In this document: in pieces, positions 34,776 through 43,592 of the stretch
Layout: every line of letters starts with the position of its first letter
How positions within the stretch are numbered: position 1 is the first letter of the stretch
DNA from: DTCV01 sp964641155
GTDB lineage: Archaea > Thermoproteota > Thermoprotei_A > Sulfolobales > NBVN01
DNA: 64,000 nucleotides
NCBI GenBank assembly: GCA_964641155.1
Contig: CAZXJO010000001.1
Coordinates: 124,001 to 188,000 of the forward strand
Direction of reading: 5' to 3'
The notes under the pieces: model-generated
Databases searched by the model: none
Told to the model about the DNA's origin: nothing
The model's input: only the letters and a program-made list of their open reading frames with translations
Translations under genes and position numbers: made by a program

Positions 34776-37700
34776 ATGGGCTTGAATCTGATGTGCAGGA
34801 AGGTGAAGATACTCTGTTCTTTGATGCTTCTGATCGCAACATTAACGCCCAGCATATCGTTAATCACTTCAGCAGAGGACTTCCGCCATAGCGCGTACTC
34901 CTACGAGTTCAGCCTGGACGTCCAGGTCAATTATTTGGTCGTGCTATCGAATGATACTGTAGCCGTACTCGGCTCAGCGAACGGTACATCCGTTATACAG
35001 CTCATAAACGTCTCGGAAACCTTCTCACCGAAAACGTTGTTCACATATCCCTTAAGTGGGGAAGTGACGTCGTACGCCGTCGATGGGTTTCCGGCAATGT
35101 ACATAGCGGTAGGTACCGACCTAGGTGAGGTTGTGGTGTTATCGATCGATAGGGGCAGGCTCTACGAGAAACTCCATTACATCCAAGGCGCCGACTTCTT
35201 CATAAACTCCGTCCACCTGCTCCGAGCACCCACGACGGTTAAGCTAGTTGCTTTAAGCACTAACAAGAAGCTACCTTCGGAGAAATACCTGTACGTGTTC
35301 GATATTAACTGTAAGGGCGTCTTAAGGATTGGCCCAACCGTCGGTAACATGAGCTACGCGTTGGAGGGCATCACACCCTACGCCCTCGCCCCAGTTAAGG
35401 TAGTAGATGATGGGAGCTATTATTATGACCCTTCTAAAGTATTCCTGACATATAGCGGTCTGACAGCATCATTGAACATCAGCGCAGTATACATCTACAA
35501 CAATACCGAGTATCCTGCGGGCCGCTCATACCTAGAGGTGAGGTTATATAACGTTAGAACCAACTCGATCGTGTTCTCCTACAGTGCGAACTTAGGCAAT
35601 GAAGGCTGGGGGGTAGTGTTGGTCCCGCTCGGATACATTGCAGAGGTAGTCCTCTACGACATCTACGGCCACGCTTACAGGCGTACGTTAAATCTGTCAG
35701 ATGTGACGAGGCCGGAGATGATACAACTCAATTTTACATTAGCGTACAGACCGAACACTAAGGAGGCTACAGAGGTCATGCCCGCTAATATTAAGGTGTT
35801 GGATTTCAGTAAAGCCCCGGTGGAATACGAAATCATCACCGACTTAAAATTCAGTAACTATACCGGCACACCGCTCTATATATTCAGCCCCTCAAAGATG
35901 AGGGGACCTGCCTACCTGTTAATGACGGAGCACCTCAACTACTTCAACATAACGTACCTTTACAAAAACCTAACCTTCGCAGACCTCATGTTCTACGATT
36001 ACTTAGGATCCGATGGTGCGAAGGTGAAATACGTGGACGTTGATGCGAGAGGTAAGTACATAGTAACCGCTTTGAGAGATAGCAGGGTCAAGATTTACGT
36101 GTACGACGAACTAAGTAAAACGTACCGGCTCGAGCAAGAATACATAGCAGTTGGTGAGCCACTAAATACTAAGTTAGCGCACGTTGATGGAAGGCCCTAC
36201 TACGTGATATACACTACCGAAGGTCTCCAAATACTCTCGTTGGAACCCCTCCAACTACCTCTGCTGAGGTTCAACACCTCACTCACGTATAAAGTAGGGG
36301 GGATGAGGTTCGCTGATTCGTCCCTAGATCTCTCCCTCATAGCTATTGGTGGGGGTAATAGGTTAGTAATCGTCAAGAACCTCGATAAGTACTTGATGAC
36401 CTACGGTTCCAGACCCCTGGATGTGGACGCTGTGAGACTCCCCGCACTTACATTAAACATACTGACCCCCAATTACACAGGGGTGGCTAATGCTAAGGTA
36501 GTGTTCACCTATGATAACGTAAGTAAGGAGTTCACAAGCGATGAATTCGGTATGTTGAAGCTTAGCAACATCTTCCCAGGCAAGTACTTAGTGTCTATCT
36601 ATCCGCAAACGCCTCAATTAAGTCCCACAAACTTAACAGTTGAAGTCCCGAAAGCTCGGGAAGTTTCATATACGGTAGTACTCAACTACACCACATACCC
36701 TGTCCACATAATCCTTTCAGACGAATACGGCGGTGGTCCTCAAGTACCACTCGAAATATACCTAAACGGCAAGCTACTGGCGAGCGGGCTGTCAGCTGAG
36801 GAGTACATAATGGAGCTCCCGTACGGGTCCCATGACTTAACTGTAAGACCCGCACGTGCCTACACCTACTTCTACGAGGAAACATCCCTACCGGTGCTAG
36901 TGGACGGGCACCGCGTCTTATACTTGGTTTTGGAAAGGAAGGCGTATGGCGTAACCTTAAACATTGTGGATGAAGTTACTAAAGAACTAACCACTGATGA
37001 AGTTATACTCTCCATCGATGAATTAGGTTTTATAAGGGTGGTCAACGGCTCACTGACAGCTACTCTGAAGGCAGGTCGGCATGAGGTCAGAATAATGATA
37101 CCGCCGCATCTTAGCGATAAGTACTGCCCTACGGAGACGTACATCAACATCATGACAAATTCGACGTTCAATATAGAAGTACCTAGGAGGACTTACACGG
37201 TAGTATTCAAGCTACTAGATCGGGTGACGGGTGAGGATGTCCAAGGACTCTACGACATATACGTGAACGATGTGAGACTCGTAAGCGGTGTTGAGAACAC
37301 CTTCAACCTAACACTACCCTACGGAACCCACTCGATCAGGACCCGCCCGCAACCACCCTACGACGCCATATATACTGAGACGGGTATGTCTTTAGTGGTC
37401 GACAGAGACTTAACCAGCATTGCAAGTGTTGATAGAATGACCTATTCATTACTCATCAGGATCCTCGACATCATCTCTAAGGTTCCGATAACGCCGGTTA
37501 AGGTAATTATTAACGACACAGTTGTGAACTTACCTACTGGCACGCATTCTTACACCATCTCCCTACAGTACGGAACCTACAGCATTAAGGTATTACCCGA
37601 CGTGGGGTACGAAGACGTTTACGAAGAGTACGCAACGACCGTAAACCTAACTACGAACAGCATCGTTGACGCTGTCCTCAACAGAAAGAAATACAACCTA

Positions 37701-38318
37701 GCGTTGAATCTCTATGACGTATCGGCCGGACCTCTCCTAGGCCTATTCGATGTACTGGCGAACGATACTATGGTCGTTGGTGGTGTGCGAGACGCAGTTA
37801 ACATAACACTGCCCTACGGCATCTACGTAGTGAAGGTGAAGCCCCAACTGCAGTATATGGTGTTGTATAAGGACTACGAAGCCACTGTCAAATTATTCGC
37901 GGATACCGTTATGAACGTACCGCTAAGTAGGAAATATTATACGCTAACACTGATGGTGAGGGATGATATGAACAACCCGGTCTTCGGTGCAGTCGTCACC
38001 TTGATAGACACCGTAACAGGCTCTATGGTGGCTAGAGGGGTAACTGATAACAACGGTAGGTATTCAGCATCAACTTACTACGGATCATTCCAGTTAATTG
38101 TTAGTTATGGGGGCTTCAACGACTATGTGAAGTCCCTTGACCTGACCACGGACATCGCCGAACGAGTGGTGCTTCAACCCCAACCCATGACAATAATAAT
38201 GAGGAACATGCCCCTAATAGTCATAGCGACCTTAATAGTCGTTAGTATGGTTGTTGTAGTGAAGTTGAGGGGTAAGATTGCTGAGAGGATTTACAGGAGC
38301 GAGCATTTCGAATTCTGA
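34776..38318 (+). CDS. large membrane-anchored surface protein with tandem Ig-like repeats
   Basis: An 1,180-aa exported protein. Residues about 10-32 are a signal peptide or anchor (ILCSLMLLIATLTPSISL) and a single transmembrane helix lies near the C-terminus (IVIATLIVVSMVVVVKLRG) before a short basic tail. Residues about 40-550 look like a beta-propeller. From about 560 on there are at least five repeats of some 80-100 residues, each with an LPYG-type turn (LPYGSHDL, LPYGTHSI, LQYGTYSI, LPYGIYVV), similar to PEGA or carboxypeptidase-regulatory folds. Many Asn-x-Ser/Thr sites suggest glycosylation. It is divergent from the pilus ATPase. Function unknown; adhesion is a guess. Confidence 0.8.
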   Translation: MGLNLMCRKVKILCSLMLLIATLTPSISLITSAEDFRHSAYSYEFSLDVQVNYLVVLSNDTVAVLGSANGTSVIQLINVSETFSPKTLFTYPLSGEVTSYAVDGFPAMYIAVGTDLGEVVVLSIDRGRLYEKLHYIQGADFFINSVHLLRAPTTVKLVALSTNKKLPSEKYLYVFDINCKGVLRIGPTVGNMSYALEGITPYALAPVKVVDDGSYYYDPSKVFLTYSGLTASLNISAVYIYNNTEYPAGRSYLEVRLYNVRTNSIVFSYSANLGNEGWGVVLVPLGYIAEVVLYDIYGHAYRRTLNLSDVTRPEMIQLNFTLAYRPNTKEATEVMPANIKVLDFSKAPVEYEIITDLKFSNYTGTPLYIFSPSKMRGPAYLLMTEHLNYFNITYLYKNLTFADLMFYDYLGSDGAKVKYVDVDARGKYIVTALRDSRVKIYVYDELSKTYRLEQEYIAVGEPLNTKLAHVDGRPYYVIYTTEGLQILSLEPLQLPLLRFNTSLTYKVGGMRFADSSLDLSLIAIGGGNRLVIVKNLDKYLMTYGSRPLDVDAVRLPALTLNILTPNYTGVANAKVVFTYDNVSKEFTSDEFGMLKLSNIFPGKYLVSIYPQTPQLSPTNLTVEVPKAREVSYTVVLNYTTYPVHIILSDEYGGGPQVPLEIYLNGKLLASGLSAEEYIMELPYGSHDLTVRPARAYTYFYEETSLPVLVDGHRVLYLVLERKAYGVTLNIVDEVTKELTTDEVILSIDELGFIRVVNGSLTATLKAGRHEVRIMIPPHLSDKYCPTETYINIMTNSTFNIEVPRRTYTVVFKLLDRVTGEDVQGLYDIYVNDVRLVSGVENTFNLTLPYGTHSIRTRPQPPYDAIYTETGMSLVVDRDLTSIASVDRMTYSLLIRILDIISKVPITPVKVIINDTVVNLPTGTHSYTISLQYGTYSIKVLPDVGYEDVYEEYATTVNLTTNSIVDAVLNRKKYNLALNLYDVSAGPLLGLFDVLANDTMVVGGVRDAVNITLPYGIYVVKVKPQLQYMVLYKDYEATVKLFADTVMNVPLSRKYYTLTLMVRDDMNNPVFGAVVTLIDTVTGSMVARGVTDNNGRYSASTYYGSFQLIVSYGGFNDYVKSLDLTTDIAERVVLQPQPMTIIMRNMPLIVIATLIVVSMVVVVKLRGKIAERIYRSEHFEF

Positions 38319-38356
38319 GGTTGTTGTGCACCAATTTTAGGTCCAAGTACTACGGA

Positions 38357-38767
38357 TTACCTAATATAGATTTCTTTGGGAAGTCCGTCAACGTATATCA
38401 CTTCGATTTTCGCCTCAATTTCTGCGGCAGAAAACAGGCTCAGCTCCTTCTTCACGTTTTCCAATGCAACCATCCTACTAGTTAAGTACTCGACGAAAGA
38501 CTCCAGTGAAGCCAGTTCTTGCTCAGCTGTTGGCTTTATATATATCTTCACCCTCTTTAAGTTAACTACGTTACTAACATGCTGCTGACTTTGAGCCACA
38601 CCGACCTTAGACAGCACTTCTCTTAAAGCCCTCTCATTTTCGACCTCAACTTTTAAGGTTTCCATCCTCCTTAACAACTCGCCTAAGACCCTCTTAACAT
38701 GTGTTATGTCTTCGTCTAGGGATGTCAACATTTCCTTGAAGCTGTTGAACTCCCTAACGTAAACCAC
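38357..38767 (-). CDS. coiled-coil protein, unknown
   Basis: A 136-aa protein with a long heptad-like region (HVKRVLGELLRRMETLKVEVENERALREVL) and a second helical part (LASLESFVEYLTSRMVALENVKKEL). It has no membrane span and no recognised domain. It lies 55 nt downstream of the 78-aa winged-helix gene on the same strand and may be cotranscribed with it. The start codon is GTG (MVYVREFNS). Confidence 0.6.
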   Translation of the reverse strand: MVYVREFNSFKEMLTSLDEDITHVKRVLGELLRRMETLKVEVENERALREVLSKVGVAQSQQHVSNVVNLKRVKIYIKPTAEQELASLESFVEYLTSRMVALENVKKELSLFSAAEIEAKIEVIYVDGLPKEIYIR

Positions 38768-38822
38768 TGGCTACACACTCAAGTAACCGATCCGGTTATG
38801 TAACTTTTAAAACTATGTGGGA

Positions 38823-39059
38823 CTACCTCAAATGCGTCGACAACGAAACTATTTTAACATCTTCCCTTGCAGTTGACACTGTTATGAAGCCCCTGATTTC
38901 CAGAATCATTAAGTACTTGAGGAAGTCAGAATAGGTTATCTCATATCTCTTCCTAAGCACGTCATACAGGTCTTTGTCTTTTACGGTTCCACCTCCATCA
39001 CCTAAAGCCTCAAGTATCTCCGCCATTACGTTGGATGGAAGTGGGTTTACCTGACGCAT
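38823..39059 (-). CDS. small winged-helix-like protein
   Basis: A 78-aa protein, MRQVNPLPSNVMAEILEALG, then KDKDLYDVLRKRYEITYSDFLKYLMILEIRGFITVS, which has the helix-turn-helix and wing pattern of a small DNA-binding protein. ATG 39059 is about 26 nt from a minus-strand TATA (aggttaaaag, 39081-39090), so a leaderless mRNA is likely. A GTG at 39071 would add four residues. Repeat copy B lies just upstream. Confidence 0.65.
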   Translation of the reverse strand: MRQVNPLPSNVMAEILEALGDGGGTVKDKDLYDVLRKRYEITYSDFLKYLMILEIRGFITVSTAREDVKIVSLSTHLR

Positions 39060-39107
39060 ATTTATCCACACCCCCTAACACTTTTAACCTTACCCATAGT
39101 CACCAAC

Positions 39108-39316
39108 AACCGTTCTGGTTTAGCTAGCTTTCATCCCTCCGTTTCATGGGAGGGCTTCCGCCGTGAATGGGTGGGGACGGCGCATTCATCCGGTACTTAC
39201 CCACCCGAACCCATTCGGGCTTAGTCCCCACATACCGGACACAGATGTGAGGTACCCTCAAATCGATCATCAGTTACTGCGGTAAATAAGCTTTACACCA
39301 TTACGGAAACGACTTC
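39108..39316. repeat. dispersed repeat copy B, TnpB/IS605-like remnant
   Basis: About 209 bp related to copy A at 28051-28333. On the minus strand it contains a short frame reading FEGTSHLCPVCGD before a stop, which matches the first knuckle of a TnpB (IS605 OrfB) zinc finger. Further along that strand is a hairpin with a 6-bp stem (ccctcc/ggaggg), where copy A has a different but also self-complementary sequence. There is no open transposase frame. The remaining 100 nt to 39416 hold nothing I can identify. Confidence 0.7.
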
Positions 39317-39416
39317 ACTACCCTTACCTAACATCGAGGACTAATTGACGTAGCCCGCTCAGAACTCCGTAAATCACGTTAAGGATATTTCCTTAATCTT
39401 ACCGGCCGGTCAGCTC

Positions 39417-41663
39417 TTAAAGGTTGGGCGTGATGTGATACCTTGGTAGTCTCTGCCTGATCTTACCTGCCCAATCCTCGTAGAATTTAATCATTTGCTT
39501 AGTTAGTGATGGTTGCACGGATTTGAGAGCTTGGGTGAAGTCCTCAAACGTTACTAAGGAGGTATTTATGTCCCTCCTTAAAGCGTTCAACGCTGCCTCC
39601 CTCACCAATGCCTCTATGTCCGCCCCTGAAAAACCGTCTGTTATGTCTGATATTCTCTCAATGTCTACGTCCTCTGCCAACGGCACCCTCCTCAGATGTA
39701 CCCTGAGTATTTCCAACCTAGCCTTCCTATCGGGGGGTGGTACATATATTGTCCTGTCAAATCTCCCTGGTCTGAGCAAAACGGGGTCAACTAAATCAGG
39801 TCTGTTAGTCGCAGCTATTACCGATACGTTCCTGAGTTTTTCAATGCTGTCTAACTCCGTGAGTAGCTGGCTTACTATCCTTTCGGTCACATGTGAGTCA
39901 TCGGAAACCCCTCGCACCGGAGCTATAGAATCAATCTCATCCAAGAAAACTACTGAAGGCGCATATATCCTAGCCTTCTTGAAGATCTCCCTTATAGCCC
40001 TTTCAGACTCACCGACCCACTTACTGAGTATTTCAGGCCCCTTAATCGCTATGAAGTTAGCGCCAGATTCATTAGCTACTGCCTTAGCCAGCAAAGTCTT
40101 CCCACATCCAGGAGGGCCGTAGAGCAGAACACCCTTAGGTGGCTCAATACCCAACCTCTTAAAGCTATCTGGATACTTGAGCGGCCATTCCACTGCCTCC
40201 CTTAAATACTGCTTGGCTTCCTCTAAGCCACCGATATCCGACCACCTGACCTCAGGCACCTCTATGTAGATTTCCCTGAGACCGCTTGGTATTACCTCAT
40301 TTAACGCGCTTATGAAGTCATACATGAGGACCTCCATGGAGTCTAAGAGTTCGGTAGGTATTTCACCCCTGGAGAGGTCTATTTTAGGTAAGTACCTTCT
40401 CAGTGCGTTGAGGGCTGCTTCCCTAACTAGGGCGGCTATATCGGCGCCTGTGTAACCGTGTGTTGTCTCAGCAACCTTATTTAAGTCGACGTCCTTGCCG
40501 AGGGGCATGCTCCTGGTATGGATTTGAAGTATTTCAAACCTCCCCTGTTTATCGGGAAGTGGGACCTCGATCTCCCTATCAAACCTGCCGGGCCTCCTCA
40601 AAGCTGGGTCTAAGGCGTGAGGCCTGTTAGTTGCCCCAATAACCACGACATCACCTCTGCTCTCCAAACCGTCCATCAACGCAAGTAGTTGCGCTACGAC
40701 CCTCCTCTCAACCTCACCAACCACTTCATCCCTCTTAGGAGCTATTGCATCTATCTCATCAATGAAAATCACTGACGGAGAATGCTTCTTAGCATCTTCG
40801 AATATTTCCCTCAACCTTGCCTCACTCTCCCCGTAGAACTTGCTCATAATCTCAGGACCGTTGATGGCTATGAAGTAAGCATCTATTTCATTAGCTACTG
40901 CCTTAGCCAGCAAAGTCTTCCCACATCCAGGAGGGCCGTAGAGCAGAACACCCTTAGGTGGCTCAATACCCAACCTCTTAAAAAGTTCTGGGTACTTTAA
41001 CGGAAGCTCAACCAGTTCACGCATCCTCTCGATCACGTGCTTCATACCGCCCACATCTTCGTAAGTCACCTTAGGGATCTTAGCGAATTCCGCCGGCCTC
41101 TCAAGGATGACAATTTTAGTTGTGTCCCTAACTACTACAGGTCCTGCAGGTTTCGTCTGAACGACAACGAAGGGTACTGACTGCCCTAATACCGGTATTA
41201 AGACGTTGTCACCTTCTAGGAGGGGGTAATCGATCAACCTCTTCAGGACGTAGCTAGCGAAGTTGCTGTCCGATGATATCGAGTAAGAGGGGGACGCCAC
41301 CGCTAACCTAACCATGACTGCTTCCTTAGCATCAACCCTCCTCACAACCACCTTATCCCCAATGCTTACACCAGCATTTCTCCTCGTAATACCGTCCATT
41401 CTTATGATCCCCTTCCCCTCATCTTCAGGGTAACTGGGCCATGCAACAGCTACTGTGGGTTTCTTACCGACGATTTCTACAACATCCCCCGCCTCAATGC
41501 CTAACTCCTTCATGAGGCTCAGATCTATTCTGACCCTATTCCTAGTCGCATCCTTCTGCTTAGCCTCAGCAACCCTTAAAACTATCTCCTTCCTGACTTT
41601 CTGCTGAGGTGCTGCGGGCTTCTCAGGACTATCGCCGCCAGGATTGTCTGTGATATCACTCAC
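39417..41663 (-). CDS. CDC48/VAT AAA+ unfoldase
   Basis: Double-ring AAA+ ATPase that unfolds proteins for the proteasome and other pathways, 748 aa. The N-terminal double-psi barrel domain covers roughly residues 25-200. D1 and D2 each have Walker A GPPGCGKTLLAKAVANE and a Walker B (VIFIDEIDAIAP in D1, VVFLDEIDSIAP in D2), followed by arginine fingers. The start is GTG (MSDITDNPGG). A minus-strand TATA (agtttaaaac, about 41693-41703) lies upstream. The DNA encoding the two Walker A regions is identical over 96 bp. Confidence 0.95.
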   Translation of the reverse strand: MSDITDNPGGDSPEKPAAPQQKVRKEIVLRVAEAKQKDATRNRVRIDLSLMKELGIEAGDVVEIVGKKPTVAVAWPSYPEDEGKGIIRMDGITRRNAGVSIGDKVVVRRVDAKEAVMVRLAVASPSYSISSDSNFASYVLKRLIDYPLLEGDNVLIPVLGQSVPFVVVQTKPAGPVVVRDTTKIVILERPAEFAKIPKVTYEDVGGMKHVIERMRELVELPLKYPELFKRLGIEPPKGVLLYGPPGCGKTLLAKAVANEIDAYFIAINGPEIMSKFYGESEARLREIFEDAKKHSPSVIFIDEIDAIAPKRDEVVGEVERRVVAQLLALMDGLESRGDVVVIGATNRPHALDPALRRPGRFDREIEVPLPDKQGRFEILQIHTRSMPLGKDVDLNKVAETTHGYTGADIAALVREAALNALRRYLPKIDLSRGEIPTELLDSMEVLMYDFISALNEVIPSGLREIYIEVPEVRWSDIGGLEEAKQYLREAVEWPLKYPDSFKRLGIEPPKGVLLYGPPGCGKTLLAKAVANESGANFIAIKGPEILSKWVGESERAIREIFKKARIYAPSVVFLDEIDSIAPVRGVSDDSHVTERIVSQLLTELDSIEKLRNVSVIAATNRPDLVDPVLLRPGRFDRTIYVPPPDRKARLEILRVHLRRVPLAEDVDIERISDITDGFSGADIEALVREAALNALRRDINTSLVTFEDFTQALKSVQPSLTKQMIKFYEDWAGKIRQRLPRYHITPNL
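40068..40163 (-). repeat. 96-bp identical tract, copy in CDC48 D2
   Basis: Perfect direct repeat of 40887-40982, 819 bp apart, encoding the Walker A region from RLGIEPPKG to AVANE. It ends sharply on both sides. Confidence 0.9.
40887..40982 (-). repeat. 96-bp identical tract, copy in CDC48 D1
   Basis: Perfect direct repeat of 40068-40163. Neighbouring DNA of the two domains differs at third positions, so the identity is not simply due to protein conservation. Confidence 0.9.
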
Positions 41664-41910
41664 CCCTCTTCTAACGATACTACCGGCACAACAGTTTTAA
41701 ACTCCCAGGATAATTGTCGGGTTTTGAAATGTTTTAAACTGTTATGATGTAAGTTTAAGCACCTTAATCATTAACCTATTTTGACCGGCCCGGAACTCCA
41801 AGCACGGACCTCGCCACACCTCAAAGGCAAATACCTAAGCCTCAACTTAGGCTAGGGCTTGCAGAACAAGTGAACCTCGTCCTCGGCCCCATCAGCTAGG
41901 TAAGAAGACT
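41664..41910. other. 247-nt intergenic region between CDC48 and aEF1beta
   Basis: It holds the CDC48 promoter at its left end. Further in there are TATA-like tracts readable on both strands (gttttaaactg near 41733) and a 6-bp-stem hairpin, cctaag/cttagg, at 41834-41851. GC-rich blocks near 41785-41815 and 41875-41895 could belong to a structured RNA. No family could be assigned and no protein frame is convincing. Confidence 0.4.
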
Positions 41911-42189
41911 TTAACTTATGTCCGTTCTAGTGAGTAGCTCGGTCTCCACGCTTTCAACACCATTTAAACCCCTTATGATGCCTTCAACCTCCTCAGTACC
42001 ACCTTCAACGTCCTCAGGCATTAGTAAGTAGAGTCTAAGGACGTGAAGCCCAAATGCCACATACACCTTCTCACTTTTAACTAGCTCGTATTTAGAAGGT
42101 AACACCTTCTTCAGGTCGGCAACTACACCATCTAAATCGACGTCTACGTCTTTAGGGTAAACCTTAAGAACAGCTAATATCTTAGCCGT
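41911..42189 (-). CDS. elongation factor 1-beta (aEF1B beta), apparent ACG start
   Basis: Nucleotide exchange factor for aEF1A, 92 aa. Reading from ACG 42189 it gives AKILAVLKVYPKDVDVDLDG, then LPSKYELVKSEKVYVAFGLHVLRLYLLMPE, EEGGTE-like GGTEEVEGI and GVESVETELL, the full family pattern. Without this start, the first GTG (42105) removes about 28 residues including the first beta strand. There is no ATG, GTG or TTG at the family's start. ACG lies 7 nt after GAGGTG, which overlaps the stop of the upstream zinc-ribbon gene. That gene pairing is common in archaea. Confidence 0.93.
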   Translation of the reverse strand, partial: TAKILAVLKVYPKDVDVDLDGVVADLKKVLPSKYELVKSEKVYVAFGLHVLRLYLLMPEDVEGGTEEVEGIIRGLNGVESVETELLTRTDIS

Positions 42190-42200
42190 AATGCATCACC

Positions 42201-42422
42201 TCAAGGTCCTTCGAAACCGCATTTCGGACAAACGTATTTGACGTTAAACTCCCTGCACATCCTGCAACGCCATATAGTCACTGACCCACAATTAGGGCAT
42301 AGAAACTTAATACCCTTCTCCAAAGGTGATACTAACTTGCCGCAACTACTGCATATTGGCGGTGTCGAAGACTCCACTATCACAGGTCCCTTACTACTGG
42401 GATGTACTTCTGACTCCATCAT
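42201..42422 (-). CDS. archaeal zinc-ribbon protein next to aEF1beta
   Basis: A 73-aa (or 72-aa) protein with four Cys-x2-Cys pairs: CSSCGK, CPNCGS, CRMCRE and CPKCGF. This double zinc ribbon is found beside aEF1beta in many archaea and is thought to bind RNA. Two consecutive ATG codons (42422, 42419) are possible starts. It is on the same strand as aEF1beta, 11 nt upstream, and its end provides the ribosome site for that gene. Confidence 0.88.
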   Translation of the reverse strand: MMESEVHPSSKGPVIVESSTPPICSSCGKLVSPLEKGIKFLCPNCGSVTIWRCRMCREFNVKYVCPKCGFEGP

Positions 42423-42497
42423 GGGTGACCAGTACTAGTATCTCATAGCCGAGTTTAAAAATATGACATCCGCCATCGCAACATCAACTTTTAAGAG

Positions 42498-42506
42498 GTT
42501 TTAAAC
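42498..42506 (+). promoter_or_regulatory. TATA box of fen
   Basis: The sequence gttttaaac is centred 23 nt before the ATG at 42525, which fits a leaderless mRNA. Confidence 0.5.
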
Positions 42507-42524
42507 TCCTGTACAATATCATTG

Positions 42525-43589
42525 ATGGAATCCGAAGTGGGTGTTAACTTAAGGGACCTAATACCTGATAATGTTGTTAAAGCTGTCAATGATTTGAGGG
42601 AATTCCACGGGAAAGTCATAGCCATAGATGCCTATAACGCGTTATATCAATTCTTAACGGCTATTAGGCAGCCGGATGGAACACCGCTAATGGATTCGAG
42701 GGGGAGGGTGACAAGTCACTTAAGCGGTCTGTTCTACAGGACTATAAACCTGATGGAAGCATGTATAAAACCCATATACGTATTTGATGGGAAACCGCCC
42801 GAGTTGAAATCCAAGGAGATCGCTCAGAGGTCTTTAGTTAGGAGTGAGGCCTCAGCTAAGTATAAGGAGGCCTTAGAACGTGGTGACTTGGAATCGGCAT
42901 ATAGATACGCCCAAATCTCCTCCAAACTCACTAACGAGATGGTTGAGGAGGCGAAGAAATTGCTGGAGTACATGGGTATCCCCTACGTTCAAGCACCTTC
43001 CGAAGGTGAAGCGCAGGCCGCCTACATGACATTAAAGAACTTGTCGTGGTCAACAGCTAGCCAGGACTACGACTCAATACTCTTCGGGTCCCCCAGACTT
43101 GTGAGGAACTTAACCATTTCAGGTAAGCGTAAATTGCCTAAGAAAGACATCTACGTTGAGGTCAAGCCGGAGGTCTTAGAACTTAACACCCTGCTAAACG
43201 CCTTATCCATAACCAGGGAGCAGTTAATAGACATAGCAATACTATTAGGTACCGACTACAACCCAGACGGTGTCAAAGGGGTAGGCCCTAAAACAGCATT
43301 GAAACTCATCAAGACCTACGGCTCCCTGGAGAAAGCCCTTAAGGCCTTACCTGACGCTCAATTCCCCGTAGATCCTTTTAAAATCAAGGAATTCTTCCTG
43401 AACCCCCCAGTAACTGATGTGTCCGGGGTTGAGTGGGTTGAACCTGATGTAAGACTGATCAAGGAGTTCCTAGTAACTCAACACGACTTCTCCGATGAGA
43501 GAGTGATGTCCGCGTTGGAGAGGTTGAAGAAGGCGTTCAAAGACTGCGTTAAGTCGAGAGCTAAGGGCCTTGACGCATGGATCAAGTAA
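42525..43589 (+). CDS. fen: flap endonuclease 1
   Basis: Structure-specific 5' nuclease that removes Okazaki fragment flaps, 354 aa. Metal-binding motifs include IAIDAYNALYQF, VFDGKPPELK, APSEGEAQAAYM, ASQDYDSILFG and LLGTDYNPDGVKGVGPKTALKLI (helix-hairpin-helix). The C-terminal tail AKGLDAWIK resembles a PIP box for PCNA but lacks the usual glutamine. ATG 42525 fits the leaderless promoter; a TTG lies directly before it. It is convergent with the PP-loop gene, with 3 nt between. Confidence 0.95.
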   Translation: MESEVGVNLRDLIPDNVVKAVNDLREFHGKVIAIDAYNALYQFLTAIRQPDGTPLMDSRGRVTSHLSGLFYRTINLMEACIKPIYVFDGKPPELKSKEIAQRSLVRSEASAKYKEALERGDLESAYRYAQISSKLTNEMVEEAKKLLEYMGIPYVQAPSEGEAQAAYMTLKNLSWSTASQDYDSILFGSPRLVRNLTISGKRKLPKKDIYVEVKPEVLELNTLLNALSITREQLIDIAILLGTDYNPDGVKGVGPKTALKLIKTYGSLEKALKALPDAQFPVDPFKIKEFFLNPPVTDVSGVEWVEPDVRLIKEFLVTQHDFSDERVMSALERLKKAFKDCVKSRAKGLDAWIK

Positions 43590-43592
43590 AGC

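Noticed and set aside
28051..39316. CRISPR array as an explanation for the two repeats
   Set aside because: Only two long, diverged copies 11 kb apart; no short regular repeats and spacers.
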